Part shown: positions 18,301 to 27,066 of the stretch, piece by piece | Position numbering within the stretch: position 1 is the stretch's first letter | Layout: every line of letters begins with the position of its first letter | Origin: Saccharicrinis sp050589685 | Lineage (GTDB): Bacteria > Bacteroidota > Bacteroidia > Bacteroidales > Marinilabiliaceae | Direction of reading: 5' to 3' | Assembly: GCF_050589685.1 (NCBI RefSeq) | Contig: NZ_JBNGOS010000003.1 | Coordinates: forward strand, 1 to 64,000 | DNA: 64,000 bases | Notes under the pieces: generated by a model | What the model saw: only the letters and a program-made list of their open reading frames with translations | Told to the model about the DNA's origin: nothing | The model's database searches: none | Made by a program: the position numbers and the translations under genes

Positions 18301-19401
18301 TTAAAGCTGCACCAATTCGGAAGGCATTATCCTGTATTTTTTACGGAAACATTTAGTATAATAGGAAGGGCTGTTAAATCCCGAATTGTAAGCTACCTCA
18401 GATACATTTCCTTTTTGTTTTTGTAATAGACGCAACGATTTTCTTAACCTGAAATGTAGTAAAAAGACATTTGGTGATTTCCCTGTTAACCGAATCATTT
18501 CCCGGTAAAGTTTTGATTTGCTGATTCCAATATTTATCTCGAAATCTTCTACTTTTAATTCAGGATTTTGCCACTCTTTTTCAGTAAACTCCATTAAACT
18601 GGTGAGGAATTTTTCTTCCCTCGGTGTTAGCACATGAAATTGAGTTCCGTTAACATCTTCACCAATATTTTCGCTCTCAAACAATTGCTGTACTTCAGTT
18701 GAGATAACAACCGCAGCAATGGAAACAAAACACATTCTTTGAGCCAGTTTAATAGTATCTTCAAAAATTGATTTTTTATTGGTTACAGGAATACCGGCAT
18801 GCAATCCGATATGTAATTCTGTAAAATCGATTTGATATTGGGTTCTAGAACTCCTATAATTTTCATGAATCTTTAAAGCACATAAAACTGCTTCCTGTAC
18901 TGTTCGAAATGAAATCAGAAAACCCTCCTTGTTTTGCCGAACAATATTTCCATTAAAGGTATTCAGAATTGAAAGTATCTGTTTGTAATATTGCTGCACA
19001 TTTGAAAAAGCAGAAAAAGGATCGGATATTTTAAAAGAGTGATTCTCAATTGTCACCATCATTATTGTTCTGAAGGCCGGGTCGTTAATGATATTTAATT
19101 TTGTATCCTGAGCTTTTGCCGGATCTTCAATTCTGCCTAAAAACGATTCAACAATAGCAGCATCTACTTCAATGATTTGATGAGGCACTTCACCATGTGC
19201 ATCTGCATGCATCTGATTAATGGCATCTCTATCGGGTGCTTCCACCAAACAAAAAGCTGTTTTCCTGATATCATCAAACCAATATGTTAATCCCCGACAA
19301 TCATATCTGTGCTGAATTTTTAGATCTTCCTGGTGAAGTTGTGCAACAATTTCGGCAGTAACCGATTCAGATACATCGTGGCGATCCATAAATATTGGCA
19401 T
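18301..19401 (-). CDS. DUF4242 - degenerate nucleotide cyclase domain - AraC regulator fusion
   Basis: A 366-residue protein with three modules. Residues 1-80 match the DUF4242 ferredoxin-like family (MPIFMDRHDVSESVTAEIV, LTYWFDDIRKTAFCLVEAPD). Residues about 110-245 resemble a class III adenylate/guanylate cyclase homology domain (GFLISFRTVQEAVLCALKIH, FTELHIGLHAGIPV). The metal-binding aspartates are missing: the FTDIxGST motif is replaced by VTIENHS, and GDG by KEG. Residues about 265-366 are an AraC-type HTH (GISKSKLYREMIRLTGKSP, VAYNSGFNSPSYYTKCF). It is probably a ligand-responsive transcription factor, perhaps controlling the FAD oxidase downstream; that link is inferred from position only. 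Confidence 0.85.
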   Translation of the reverse strand: MPIFMDRHDVSESVTAEIVAQLHQEDLKIQHRYDCRGLTYWFDDIRKTAFCLVEAPDRDAINQMHADAHGEVPHQIIEVDAAIVESFLGRIEDPAKAQDTKLNIINDPAFRTIMMVTIENHSFKISDPFSAFSNVQQYYKQILSILNTFNGNIVRQNKEGFLISFRTVQEAVLCALKIHENYRSSRTQYQIDFTELHIGLHAGIPVTNKKSIFEDTIKLAQRMCFVSIAAVVISTEVQQLFESENIGEDVNGTQFHVLTPREEKFLTSLMEFTEKEWQNPELKVEDFEINIGISKSKLYREMIRLTGKSPNVFLLHFRLRKSLRLLQKQKGNVSEVAYNSGFNSPSYYTKCFRKKYRIMPSELVQL

Positions 19402-19628
19402 ATCATTTTCCTTTTATGAAATGACCTTAAAGTCATCCAGTACACTTTAACCTAACATCGAATTCAGTTAATTGTTTTGTTTGTACCGCAGAGTACAGCC
19501 CGATAGCTCACTCAAAATATTACTTTAATAAGTAATTTATCTTCTAGTACAATGTGTGGGATTGATTTAATAAGAAGTTCTATCGTTTATCCTCTAGGTG
19601 TTCCTTTAGCACTAGACCATAGATAAAA

Positions 19629-19784
19629 CGAGATCTGTCATTGGGAATTTCAAAAATTCCTTAATATCAACAGCCATAAGCGTATCGAGGTAATCCCGGT
19701 TTAAAAAATCTTACATTGCTATGCTTAAGTAATGTTTAGGTTTTGTTCGTCGAATTGGCATTTAAATAAAGTCTGATGCCAATT
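19629..19784 (-). repeat. Dispersed repeat family 2, uninterrupted copy (empty site)
   Basis: The reverse complement aligns along its whole length with 7552-7611 plus 7778-7877. Here the target reads ACTTAAGCATAG without an insertion. One end forms a perfect inverted repeat, AATTGGCAT/ATGCCAATT, at 19753-19784. The remainder of the 19402-19955 gap contains no gene. Confidence 0.85.
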
Positions 19785-19883
19785 AAAATTACTTTTTTTT
19801 ATACTATTCAAGTGTTCATCATTACTAAAAATTTAAAATAGATAGGTAATCCATATTTCAAAAGGTGGGGAACTAACAGAGAG

Positions 19884-19914
19884 TTTGATTTAGGCCTTGT
19901 TTTTGTTAGTTTTG
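19884..19914 (+). promoter_or_regulatory. Predicted promoter of the DPP IV-like gene
   Basis: TTTG at 19884-19887 and TAGTTTTG at 19907-19914 are separated by exactly 19 bp, matching the Bacteroidota -33/-7 consensus (TTTG-N19-TAnnTTTG). The -7 element ends 41 bp before the ATG at 19956. It is the best-matched promoter in the window. Confidence 0.8.
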
Positions 19915-19955
19915 CTCAACAATTAAAATATATAATCAACAAAGCAATTATAACA

Positions 19956-22148
19956 ATGAACAGGATTCTATTAATGATTGGCATCTTGCTGCCTTTAACC
20001 GTTCTAGCCCAAAAGAAAACAGTATCACTAGAGGATTTAAATAAAAGCCATACTTTCCACGCCAAGTCGGTTAGCGGCTTGAAATCAATGAATGATGGTA
20101 TACATTATACCATCTTGGAAAACAAAGCCACACAGATTGTTAAATATGCCTATGCTACCGGAAAGCAAGTAGGTATCATCATGGACCTGGAAAAGATAGA
20201 AGATTGTCCTATTCACTATATTCAAAGTTACGAGCTGAACAACGACGAGACCAAGATACTGGTTTATGTGAACCGAAAAGCGGTTTACCGTCATTCGTTT
20301 AAGGCCGATTTTTATGTGTACGACATCAAGCGCAAGGAAATCAAAGCACTATCGGAAGAAGGGAAAGAGCAGGTAGCCTCCTTCTCGCCCAACGGCGAAA
20401 TGGTAGCTTATGTAAAAGATAACGACATCTACATTAACAAGTTAAAATTCGGAACCACAGCCCGGATTACGGAGGATGGTGAGTTTAATAAAATCATTAA
20501 CGGAATACCCGATTGGGTTTACGAAGAAGAATTCGGATACAACAAAGCCCTGGAATGGTCGCCCAACAGTATGGAACTGGCCTTTGTCCGTTTTGACGAG
20601 TCAAAGGTAAAAGAGTTTGCCTTCCCGCTTTACAAAGGTAGTCACCCCACATATGAGGCTAACGCGTTGTACCCGGGCGAGTATAAGTTTAAATATCCCA
20701 AGGCAGGCGAAACCAACTCCGAGGTGAGCGTAAATGTTTTTCATATAAAAAACCGCACCACCAAAACCATGAAGATTCAGGACAAGGATGAGTTTTATCT
20801 TCCTCGTATCCGATGGACACATGAAGATGGTAAGTTGGCTATTTTAAAGTTGAACCGCTTGCAAAACCAGTTCGACTTGCTGATTGCCAATACGGCCAGT
20901 ACCCTAACAAAGAACATATTCACACACCGAAACGAATATTACATTGCGGAGGATGTCCTGGATAACCTGACTTTCCTGAGCAATGGCAAACATTTTATTT
21001 ATGTGGGGGAGCTGGACGGTTACAACCATATACACCTGTACACCATGGCAGGTATGAAAATCCGTCAGCTGACCAAAGGGGAATGGGACGTAATGGAATA
21101 CTACGGGTACGATGCCAAAAAGAAAATGGTGTATTACAAGGCTGCCGAAAAATCACCTACACAAAGGGAAGTTTATTCTGTATCGCTGGATGGCAAAAAG
21201 AAATATAAGCTTTCGCAAAAAGAAGGCACCAATACTGCCGTTTTTAGCAGCAATTATAAATATTTTATCAACTATTATTCCAGTACCAGTACCCCCCAAA
21301 AAATAACCCTGCACGATCAAAGCGGCAAGCTGATCAGAACATTGGAGGACAATGCCGAATTCGCAAAGAAAATGGATGAATACGAGATTTCACCCAAGGA
21401 ATTTTTCTCGTTTACAACTTCCGAAGGAATTGAGCTAAACGGCTGGATGGTAAAACCGTTAAACTTTGATGCCAGCAAAAAATATCCTGTGCTGATGACC
21501 CAATACAGTGGCCCGAATTCTCAAAAGGTGTTGGACAAATGGGGTATTGGCTGGGAGCAATACCTGGCCGCCGAAGGTTATGTGGTAGCCTGTGTCGATC
21601 CGAGAGGAACGGGTGCCCGTGGGGAGCAATTCAGAAAGTGTACGTACATGAAACTGGGCCAATTAGAATCGGACGATCAGATTGAGGCGGCCAAGTATTT
21701 GGGTTCGTTGGATTATTGCGATGCGAATAGGATGGCCATCTGGGGATGGAGTTATGGCGGATTTATGAGTTCGAGCTGCCTGAGTAAAGGGAATGGCGTT
21801 TTCAAGGTAGGCATTGCGGTTGCCCCGGTAACCAATTGGCGCTACTACGACTCGGTTTATACGGAAAGATATATGCGCCGCCCGCAGGAAAACGCCAAGG
21901 GATATGACAACAATTCGCCGATCAACATGGCCGAAAACCTGACAGGCAGATTATTCCTGATTCATGGCACGGCCGACGACAATGTGCATTACCAGAATAC
22001 GCTGGAGTACGTGGAACAACTGGTTCAGGCAGGTAAACAGTTTGATATGTTTGTGTACCCGAACCGAAACCACAGTATTTTTGGTGGAAACACACGTATG
22101 CACTTGTATCAGATGATGAGCGATTACCTAAATAAAAATCTAAAATAG
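19956..22148 (+). CDS. Dipeptidyl peptidase IV-type S9 peptidase
   Basis: A 730-residue secreted serine peptidase (signal peptide 1-18, ending VLAQ). The N-terminal DPPIV_N beta-propeller covers about 90-450 and includes the conserved PDWVYEEEFGYNKALEWSPN, in which the double Glu binds the substrate amino terminus. The C-terminal alpha/beta-hydrolase domain has Ser599 in GWSYGGF, Asp674 in GTADDN and His706 in NRNHSIFGG. Such enzymes cleave X-Pro dipeptides in the periplasm for peptide use. It is a single gene with its own promoter, and its terminator overlaps the stop codon. Confidence 0.96.
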   Translation: MNRILLMIGILLPLTVLAQKKTVSLEDLNKSHTFHAKSVSGLKSMNDGIHYTILENKATQIVKYAYATGKQVGIIMDLEKIEDCPIHYIQSYELNNDETKILVYVNRKAVYRHSFKADFYVYDIKRKEIKALSEEGKEQVASFSPNGEMVAYVKDNDIYINKLKFGTTARITEDGEFNKIINGIPDWVYEEEFGYNKALEWSPNSMELAFVRFDESKVKEFAFPLYKGSHPTYEANALYPGEYKFKYPKAGETNSEVSVNVFHIKNRTTKTMKIQDKDEFYLPRIRWTHEDGKLAILKLNRLQNQFDLLIANTASTLTKNIFTHRNEYYIAEDVLDNLTFLSNGKHFIYVGELDGYNHIHLYTMAGMKIRQLTKGEWDVMEYYGYDAKKKMVYYKAAEKSPTQREVYSVSLDGKKKYKLSQKEGTNTAVFSSNYKYFINYYSSTSTPQKITLHDQSGKLIRTLEDNAEFAKKMDEYEISPKEFFSFTTSEGIELNGWMVKPLNFDASKKYPVLMTQYSGPNSQKVLDKWGIGWEQYLAAEGYVVACVDPRGTGARGEQFRKCTYMKLGQLESDDQIEAAKYLGSLDYCDANRMAIWGWSYGGFMSSSCLSKGNGVFKVGIAVAPVTNWRYYDSVYTERYMRRPQENAKGYDNNSPINMAENLTGRLFLIHGTADDNVHYQNTLEYVEQLVQAGKQFDMFVYPNRNHSIFGGNTRMHLYQMMSDYLNKNLK

Positions 22149-22177
22149 GGCAGAAACCCTTTTTTAGATTTTTATTT
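22130..22177 (+). terminator. Long hairpin terminator overlapping the DPP IV stop codon
   Basis: AAATAAAAATCTAAAA and its partner TTTTTAGATTTTTATTT, closed by AGGG/CCCT around CAGAAA, form a stem of about 20 bp. The upstream arm encodes the last residues (LNKNLK) and the TAG stop at 22146-22148. The U-rich downstream arm would act as the terminator tract. Confidence 0.8.
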
Positions 22178-22409
22178 GTAAACCGAGCTGCTATTGCCCA
22201 GGACAGGAAAACAGCAAAGGAAAAATCATCTTGATCTTTCATCTTGCCCCGGGCTTCTCTAATTTTTATTTCAGCAAAGGTACCTCATAAATATATTAAT
22301 ATGGGTCATTGCATTACCGCTCATTCACTCCCTTTAACCAGAATATATAATACCGATTTTATGGAAGAGCAGAAAATAAATACTATATTGCCTGACTAGG
22401 CATAAGCGT

Positions 22410-22607
22410 TTAATCCGGTTTATGAATTGGGGGTTCGTCATGAGCATTGCAAGTACAATAAAACAAAGCATTACTAAAACGAAGCATCACTTGTCCCGAT
22501 TACTTTCGGGAGCATCGTTCTGGTGAGTTGAAGTGATGCAACGAAGTGTCTTGTTTTAAAGTAATTTCAATGGGTAATAGAATTTCTAATGCATATTGCG
22601 GGTTTAA
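22410..22607 (-). mobile_element. TTAA palindromic element, copy 6 (long form)
   Basis: Opposite orientation to copy 2, bounded by TTAA at 22410-22413 and 22604-22607. It contains an additional internal stem, CCCGATTACTTTCGGG, that copy 2 lacks, making it about 198 bp. Outer arms are TAATCCGG...GGGGGTTCGTCATGAGCATTG and CATATTGCGGGTT. It occupies most of the gap between the DPP IV and TonB-C genes. Confidence 0.88.
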
Positions 22608-22640
22608 GTAGTTTTATCGCAAACAAATAACCAACACAAC

Positions 22641-23279
22641 TTGAAACAAGCATTAATTTATATATTATTTGTTGCATATGCTTTTTGTTCCAACGCACAA
22701 GGCTTACAAACAATCCGCAAATCAAACGGTCCTTTTTCAGAGGAATATCTGGCATTGCGCTCAGACACATCTATTAAAGAAGGAAGGTACCTAAAGAAAT
22801 ACAAAAACTTTGTGATTGAACGGGGAGCGTTTAAAAACAATAATAAATTCGGGCGATGGGTGTACTTTTCCCTGGACGGCCATTTTGAATTTGAGTACGA
22901 TTACAACTCCCAAAAAGTAATTAAAATTGCCAACAAGCAAACCCCGGAAGAATACATGGAAACACCGGTATTGTTTCTGGGAAGCCCTCTTATTCCCTAT
23001 TTGTTTATGGTCAACAATATTGTGTACAGCGATGAGGCCAAGGACAAAAACATCAAGGGCAAAATTATTCTCGCCATCCGGGTCAACAATAAAGGCCAGA
23101 TAACCAGTCTCTTTATCCAAGAAAAATTGCATCCCTTATTGGATAAGGAAGTCATGCGAGTGGCCAAAACCATGCCCCTCCATTGGGAATGGATTCCGGC
23201 AACCTACAACGGTGAAAATATCAATAGCGAGTATTTAATTGATATCCAGTTTGAGCTGGCCGAGGGGGACTCGAATTAA
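22641..23279 (+). CDS. Secreted TonB C-terminal domain protein with MORN/YwqK-like motif
   Basis: A 212-residue protein beginning at a TTG; no ATG lies near the signal peptide (KQALIYILFVAYAFCSNAQ), so TTG is the likely start. Residues about 50-90 carry a G-F-NN-K-G-W-YF pattern (GAFKNNNKFGRWVYFSLDG) typical of MORN/YwqK repeats. Residues about 120-208 match the TonB_C fold (KGKIILAIRVNNKGQITSLF, DKEVMRVAKTMPLHWEWIPA). There is no transmembrane anchor or proline-rich linker, so it is not a classical energy transducer; Bacteroidota use such free TonB_C proteins in the periplasm for unknown purposes. Confidence 0.8.
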   Translation: MKQALIYILFVAYAFCSNAQGLQTIRKSNGPFSEEYLALRSDTSIKEGRYLKKYKNFVIERGAFKNNNKFGRWVYFSLDGHFEFEYDYNSQKVIKIANKQTPEEYMETPVLFLGSPLIPYLFMVNNIVYSDEAKDKNIKGKIILAIRVNNKGQITSLFIQEKLHPLLDKEVMRVAKTMPLHWEWIPATYNGENINSEYLIDIQFELAEGDSN

Positions 23280-23591
23280 TGGGCTTTCATACTTCCAAAA
23301 GAAGGCCAATTTTGATTAATCCAAACTTGAGCACGCATTCGCAAAACTGCATAAACCCGGAGTGCCTGTCCGTTGCCAGATAGGTAATTCAGGGAATATA
23401 GCCATATAAATTACCATCCTAAGGGGGTAAACAATCATCTTAACCCTCAATTCGGATTACTAAACACCATATCATTCAAGCAACTGTTTTAAGCTATAAG
23501 GATTACTGCCTGTTTTACGCCAATTGATGCCAATAAATCCTTGCGGGAAAATTCGTGTTGTCCGTGGACAAAAATAAAACCATAACTTTTT
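23280..23591. other. Intergenic region upstream of argS, no feature seen
   Basis: No coding sequence, repeat or strong hairpin was recognised between the TonB-C gene and the argS promoter. Confidence 0.4.
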
Positions 23592-23599
23592 TATCTTTG
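23592..23599 (+). promoter_or_regulatory. Predicted -7 element of argS
   Basis: TATCTTTG matches TAnnTTTG and is followed by C, as usual. Transcription would begin near 23606, which rules out the GTG start at 23555 and supports the ATG at 23627. A clear -33 TTTG is not seen. Confidence 0.65.
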
Positions 23600-23626
23600 C
23601 ACTTTCTTAAGAATTTTAAAGCAGTT

Positions 23627-25546
23627 ATGAATATTGAAATGCAGCTAAAAGGCAAATTAATTGCCGCCGTAAAAGAGTTATACAATCAAGAAATAAATGA
23701 AAACCAGGCACAGGTACAAATTACCCGTAAAGATTTAACGGGAGATTTTACCATTGTGGTTTTCCCCTTATTAAAAGTTTCGAAAAAGTCACCTGAAGAT
23801 ACCGCAAAGGATATTGGAGAATATATTAAAAATAATGACCCCACCGTTGCAAGCTTTAATGTGGTTAAGGGTTTCTTAAACATTGAGTTGGCCACTGATT
23901 ACTGGCTAAACCTTATCAACGAAATAGCCGGAAAAGAGAAACATGGTTATGTGGCTGCCGATGAAAACTCTCCATTAACAATGATTGAGTATTCATCGCC
24001 AAACACCAACAAACCATTGCACCTGGGGCATATCAGAAATAACCTCTTGGGTTATTCTGTTTCCAGAATTGCGGCAGCCAACGGAAACAAGGTGGTGAAA
24101 ACCAATATTGTTAACGACAGGGGTATACATATCTGCAAATCGATGTTGGCCTGGAAAAAATGGGGCGAAGGCGTTACTCCCGAAAGCGCGGGCAAAAAAG
24201 GCGACCACCTGGTAGGTGATTTCTATGTAAAGTTCGATAAAGAATATAAAGCTGAGATCAATACCATCATCAAAGAAAAAATATCGGAATACCCTGCCAT
24301 CAAAGACACCGAAGATTTTAAGGCTACTTTTGCTGCGTTAAAAAACAAAAAGAAAACCAAGGAAGGACTTAACGACGAAGAAAACGAGCAGTTTAAAGCC
24401 TGTGAAGAACTAAGCAAATACGCCGAGAACAATGCCCCTTTGATTCTTGAGGCCCGGGAGATGCTTTTGAAATGGGAAGCCAAAGACCCTGAAGTTTATG
24501 CCGACTGGAAAATGATGAACCAATGGGTATACACCGGATTTGATGTGACTTACAAAAAGCTGGGAGTTGATTTTGACAAGATTTATTACGAATCGGAAAC
24601 CTACACCGAAGGCAGGGATATGGTGTTACAGGGTGTTGAAAAAGGCTTGTTCAAGCGAAGAGAGGACGGCAGTGTTTGGGCCGATTTATCGGACCAGGGT
24701 CTGGACCAAAAACTATTGTTGCGTAAAGATGGAACCTCGGTGTACATGACTCAGGATATTGGTACTGCCAAATTGCGTTTTGATGATTTCGGCATAGACA
24801 AGATGGTGTATGTGGTAGGTAACGAGCAGGATTACCATTTTCAGGTGTTAGCCCTGCTACTTGACAAGCTGGGTTTTAAATGGGGCAAAGACCTGGTTCA
24901 TTTCTCCTATGGGATGGTGGAACTTCCGCAGGGTAAAATGAAGTCGAGGGAAGGTACCGTGGTAGATGCCGATGACCTGGTGGACGAAATGGTGAAGACC
25001 GCTCGCGAAATGTCGAAGGAGCTCGGAAAACTGGATGGTTATTCCCTGGAGGAAGCCGAAAAAGTTTACAAAATGATCGCCTTGGGTGCGCTGAAGTATT
25101 TTATCTTAAAAGTGGATCCGCGTAAAAACATGACTTTCAACCCGGAAGAGTCCATCGACTTTAATGGCAACACAGGTCCTTTTATTCAATATACACACGC
25201 ACGAATTCAGTCTATTTTCCGTAAAGCAGCGGAGAAAGGCATTGAGGTGGCAGAAACAGCGCCAACCAACATCGAAATTGGCGAAAAGGAAAATAACCTG
25301 ATCAGAACCATTGCCAATTTCCCTAATGTAGTTGCCGAAGCAGGTAAAACTTTTTCGCCTGCCATCATCGCTAATTTTGTTTACGATCTGGCCAAAGAGT
25401 ATAACCAGTTTTATCACGATTGTCCCATCTTATTCGAAGAGGACGAAAATAAACGTATGATGCGTTTGGTATTGTGCAAAACAGTAGGAAAAACCATCAA
25501 GAATGCCATGTGGTTACTAGGTATTGATGTTCCCGAAAAAATGTAA
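23627..25546 (+). CDS. argS: Arginine--tRNA ligase
   Basis: A class I aminoacyl-tRNA synthetase of 639 residues. The N-terminal Arg_tRNA_synt_N domain (about 1-90) leads into SSPNTNKPLHLGHIRNNL, which holds the HIGH signature as HLGH. The KMSKS equivalent is GKMKSREGT, as in many ArgS. The C-terminal DALR anticodon-binding domain spans about 510-639 (GPFIQYTHARIQSI onward). The start follows from the promoter position and from family length. An insertion rich in Lys/Glu (KNKKKTKEGLNDEENEQ, about residues 240-260) is typical of Bacteroidota ArgS. Confidence 0.97.
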   Translation: MNIEMQLKGKLIAAVKELYNQEINENQAQVQITRKDLTGDFTIVVFPLLKVSKKSPEDTAKDIGEYIKNNDPTVASFNVVKGFLNIELATDYWLNLINEIAGKEKHGYVAADENSPLTMIEYSSPNTNKPLHLGHIRNNLLGYSVSRIAAANGNKVVKTNIVNDRGIHICKSMLAWKKWGEGVTPESAGKKGDHLVGDFYVKFDKEYKAEINTIIKEKISEYPAIKDTEDFKATFAALKNKKKTKEGLNDEENEQFKACEELSKYAENNAPLILEAREMLLKWEAKDPEVYADWKMMNQWVYTGFDVTYKKLGVDFDKIYYESETYTEGRDMVLQGVEKGLFKRREDGSVWADLSDQGLDQKLLLRKDGTSVYMTQDIGTAKLRFDDFGIDKMVYVVGNEQDYHFQVLALLLDKLGFKWGKDLVHFSYGMVELPQGKMKSREGTVVDADDLVDEMVKTAREMSKELGKLDGYSLEEAEKVYKMIALGALKYFILKVDPRKNMTFNPEESIDFNGNTGPFIQYTHARIQSIFRKAAEKGIEVAETAPTNIEIGEKENNLIRTIANFPNVVAEAGKTFSPAIIANFVYDLAKEYNQFYHDCPILFEEDENKRMMRLVLCKTVGKTIKNAMWLLGIDVPEKM

Positions 25547-25649
25547 TTTTTGTTAGACGAACGCTATAAACACTTGCATCTTGTTATGCATTACATAAGG
25601 TGTTAATTGATTTTAGGAAGAGGCTGGAATCTTTACATTACCGTCTCTT

Positions 25650-25677
25650 ATCTATTATCTAAAATCTATTATCTAAA
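25650..25677 (+). repeat. Two exact 14-bp direct repeats abutting a start codon
   Basis: ATCTATTATCTAAA occurs twice in tandem, 25650-25663 and 25664-25677. The last base is the A of the ATG of the glutamine amidotransferase gene. It may affect initiation or represent a small slippage-prone repeat. Confidence 0.6.
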
Positions 25678-26360
25678 TGCACATCCACTGGATTCAACAT
25701 GTACCTTTTGAAGGACTGGGAAATATTGAAGAATGGGTCATAACTAATAATCATCAGTTAACCTGCACAAAACAGTTCAATAACGACGCTTTGCCTTCGT
25801 TAAACAGTTTCGATATGTTAATTATCATGGGAGGCCCTATGGGTGTTTATGATACGGATAAATATCCTTGGCTGGCTGAAGAACTTGAATTTATTAAGTC
25901 GGCCATTGAAGCTGACAAAGCCGTATTGGGAATCTGCCTGGGTTCCCAGTTCATGGCTGCTTCCACGGGCGCCAGCGTCTATCCCGGTCCTATGAAAGAA
26001 ATTGGCTGGTTCCCGATTAACATCGTAAGCGAATCTGCTCCGTTTAATTTCGAAAGTTCCAGACCAACCGTCTTCCATTGGCATGGAGACACATTTGATT
26101 TGCCAACTGAGGCCGTACATTTGGCTTCTACGGATGAAGTGGCCAGCCAGGCTTTTATGATTGGCAACAAAGCCATTGGCCTGCAATTCCACCTTGAACA
26201 AACGGAAAAAACCATTAGCGGTATGGTTGAAAATTGCGGGCAGGAGCTGGTTCAGGGGAAAAAGAAAATTCAAATGGCGGAAGAGATTATCAACGAAAAG
26301 GCCTTTTTTGCTGAGAACAAAAAGGCCATGTTTGGGATTTTGGATTATCTGAGCCACTAG
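25677..26360 (+). CDS. Type 1 glutamine amidotransferase (GMP synthase-like)
   Basis: A 227-residue class I glutamine amidotransferase domain protein. The nucleophile is Cys87 in GICLGSQF, with His172 and Glu174 in LQFHLEQT completing the triad. GGPMGVYDTDKYPWL is the typical entry motif. There is no synthetase partner domain and no neighbouring amidation enzyme, as in the stand-alone YfeJ-like family, members of which include gamma-glutamyl hydrolases or amidases; the exact substrate is unknown. It lies downstream of argS and converges with the next gene. Confidence 0.9.
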   Translation: MHIHWIQHVPFEGLGNIEEWVITNNHQLTCTKQFNNDALPSLNSFDMLIIMGGPMGVYDTDKYPWLAEELEFIKSAIEADKAVLGICLGSQFMAASTGASVYPGPMKEIGWFPINIVSESAPFNFESSRPTVFHWHGDTFDLPTEAVHLASTDEVASQAFMIGNKAIGLQFHLEQTEKTISGMVENCGQELVQGKKKIQMAEEIINEKAFFAENKKAMFGILDYLSH

Positions 26361-26421
26361 TTTTACTCACAAGGTGAATATGTGCGACAAGCAGCTATTC
26401 ACTCTGTGAATAAATCCAACT

Positions 26422-26922
26422 CTACAAACTCTTTTTAAAATCGGGCAACATAACTAAGCTCGCCAATATCCTTGGCGCCACTTCATAACCATAGCGCTTA
26501 AATTTATCCACCACATCCACATAGGCAACATCTTTTTGCTGGATTAATTCAAGAAGGTCTTCCAATTGCGATTGACTCAACTCTTTGCGAATGGCCTCTT
26601 CAATGATTTTAACCTCTCCTGTGTCAACCTCTTTCTTTTGCTCTATTTTTTCGGCCAGGCCAAAGGTTTCAATTTCCAGAATAATGGTTTCCAATACATC
26701 GGCACATGTTTTTTTTATGGAATCAACATCTCCGGTAGTATCACGCAATGACCAGCTATTGTTTTCAAATTCAATATCTTCAATAAGTTTTCTTTTCAGG
26801 TTCTCCGGTCCCAGAACAGAATCTAAAACGGCAATTGTTCCTTTTTTCCAGCTATTAAGGTCGAAGTTACGTTCTTCAATTTTTCGAAATCGGTTATGTA
26901 GGAGTTCCAGTGCTTTTTCCAT
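26422..26922 (-). CDS. Hypothetical protein
   Basis: A 166-residue, mostly helical, acidic protein with no signal peptide or membrane segment. It shows charged heptad-like runs (AEKIEQKKEVDTGEVKIIEEAIRKELSQSQLEDLLELIQQKD). No family is recognised. Single gene between convergent amidotransferase and rocD. Codon usage and length support a real gene. Confidence 0.65.
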   Translation of the reverse strand: MEKALELLHNRFRKIEERNFDLNSWKKGTIAVLDSVLGPENLKRKLIEDIEFENNSWSLRDTTGDVDSIKKTCADVLETIILEIETFGLAEKIEQKKEVDTGEVKIIEEAIRKELSQSQLEDLLELIQQKDVAYVDVVDKFKRYGYEVAPRILASLVMLPDFKKSL

Positions 26923-27066
26923 GACGTGAAGTTTAAAAACTAACTAAATATAAGCATTTTAAAAATACCAAAATAAAAAAGCATTGTCCAATATCATGAG
27001 CAATGCATGAATCGCAAAAATTTCGATAGACTTCAACTAAATACCAATTCGATTAACGATCAACGT

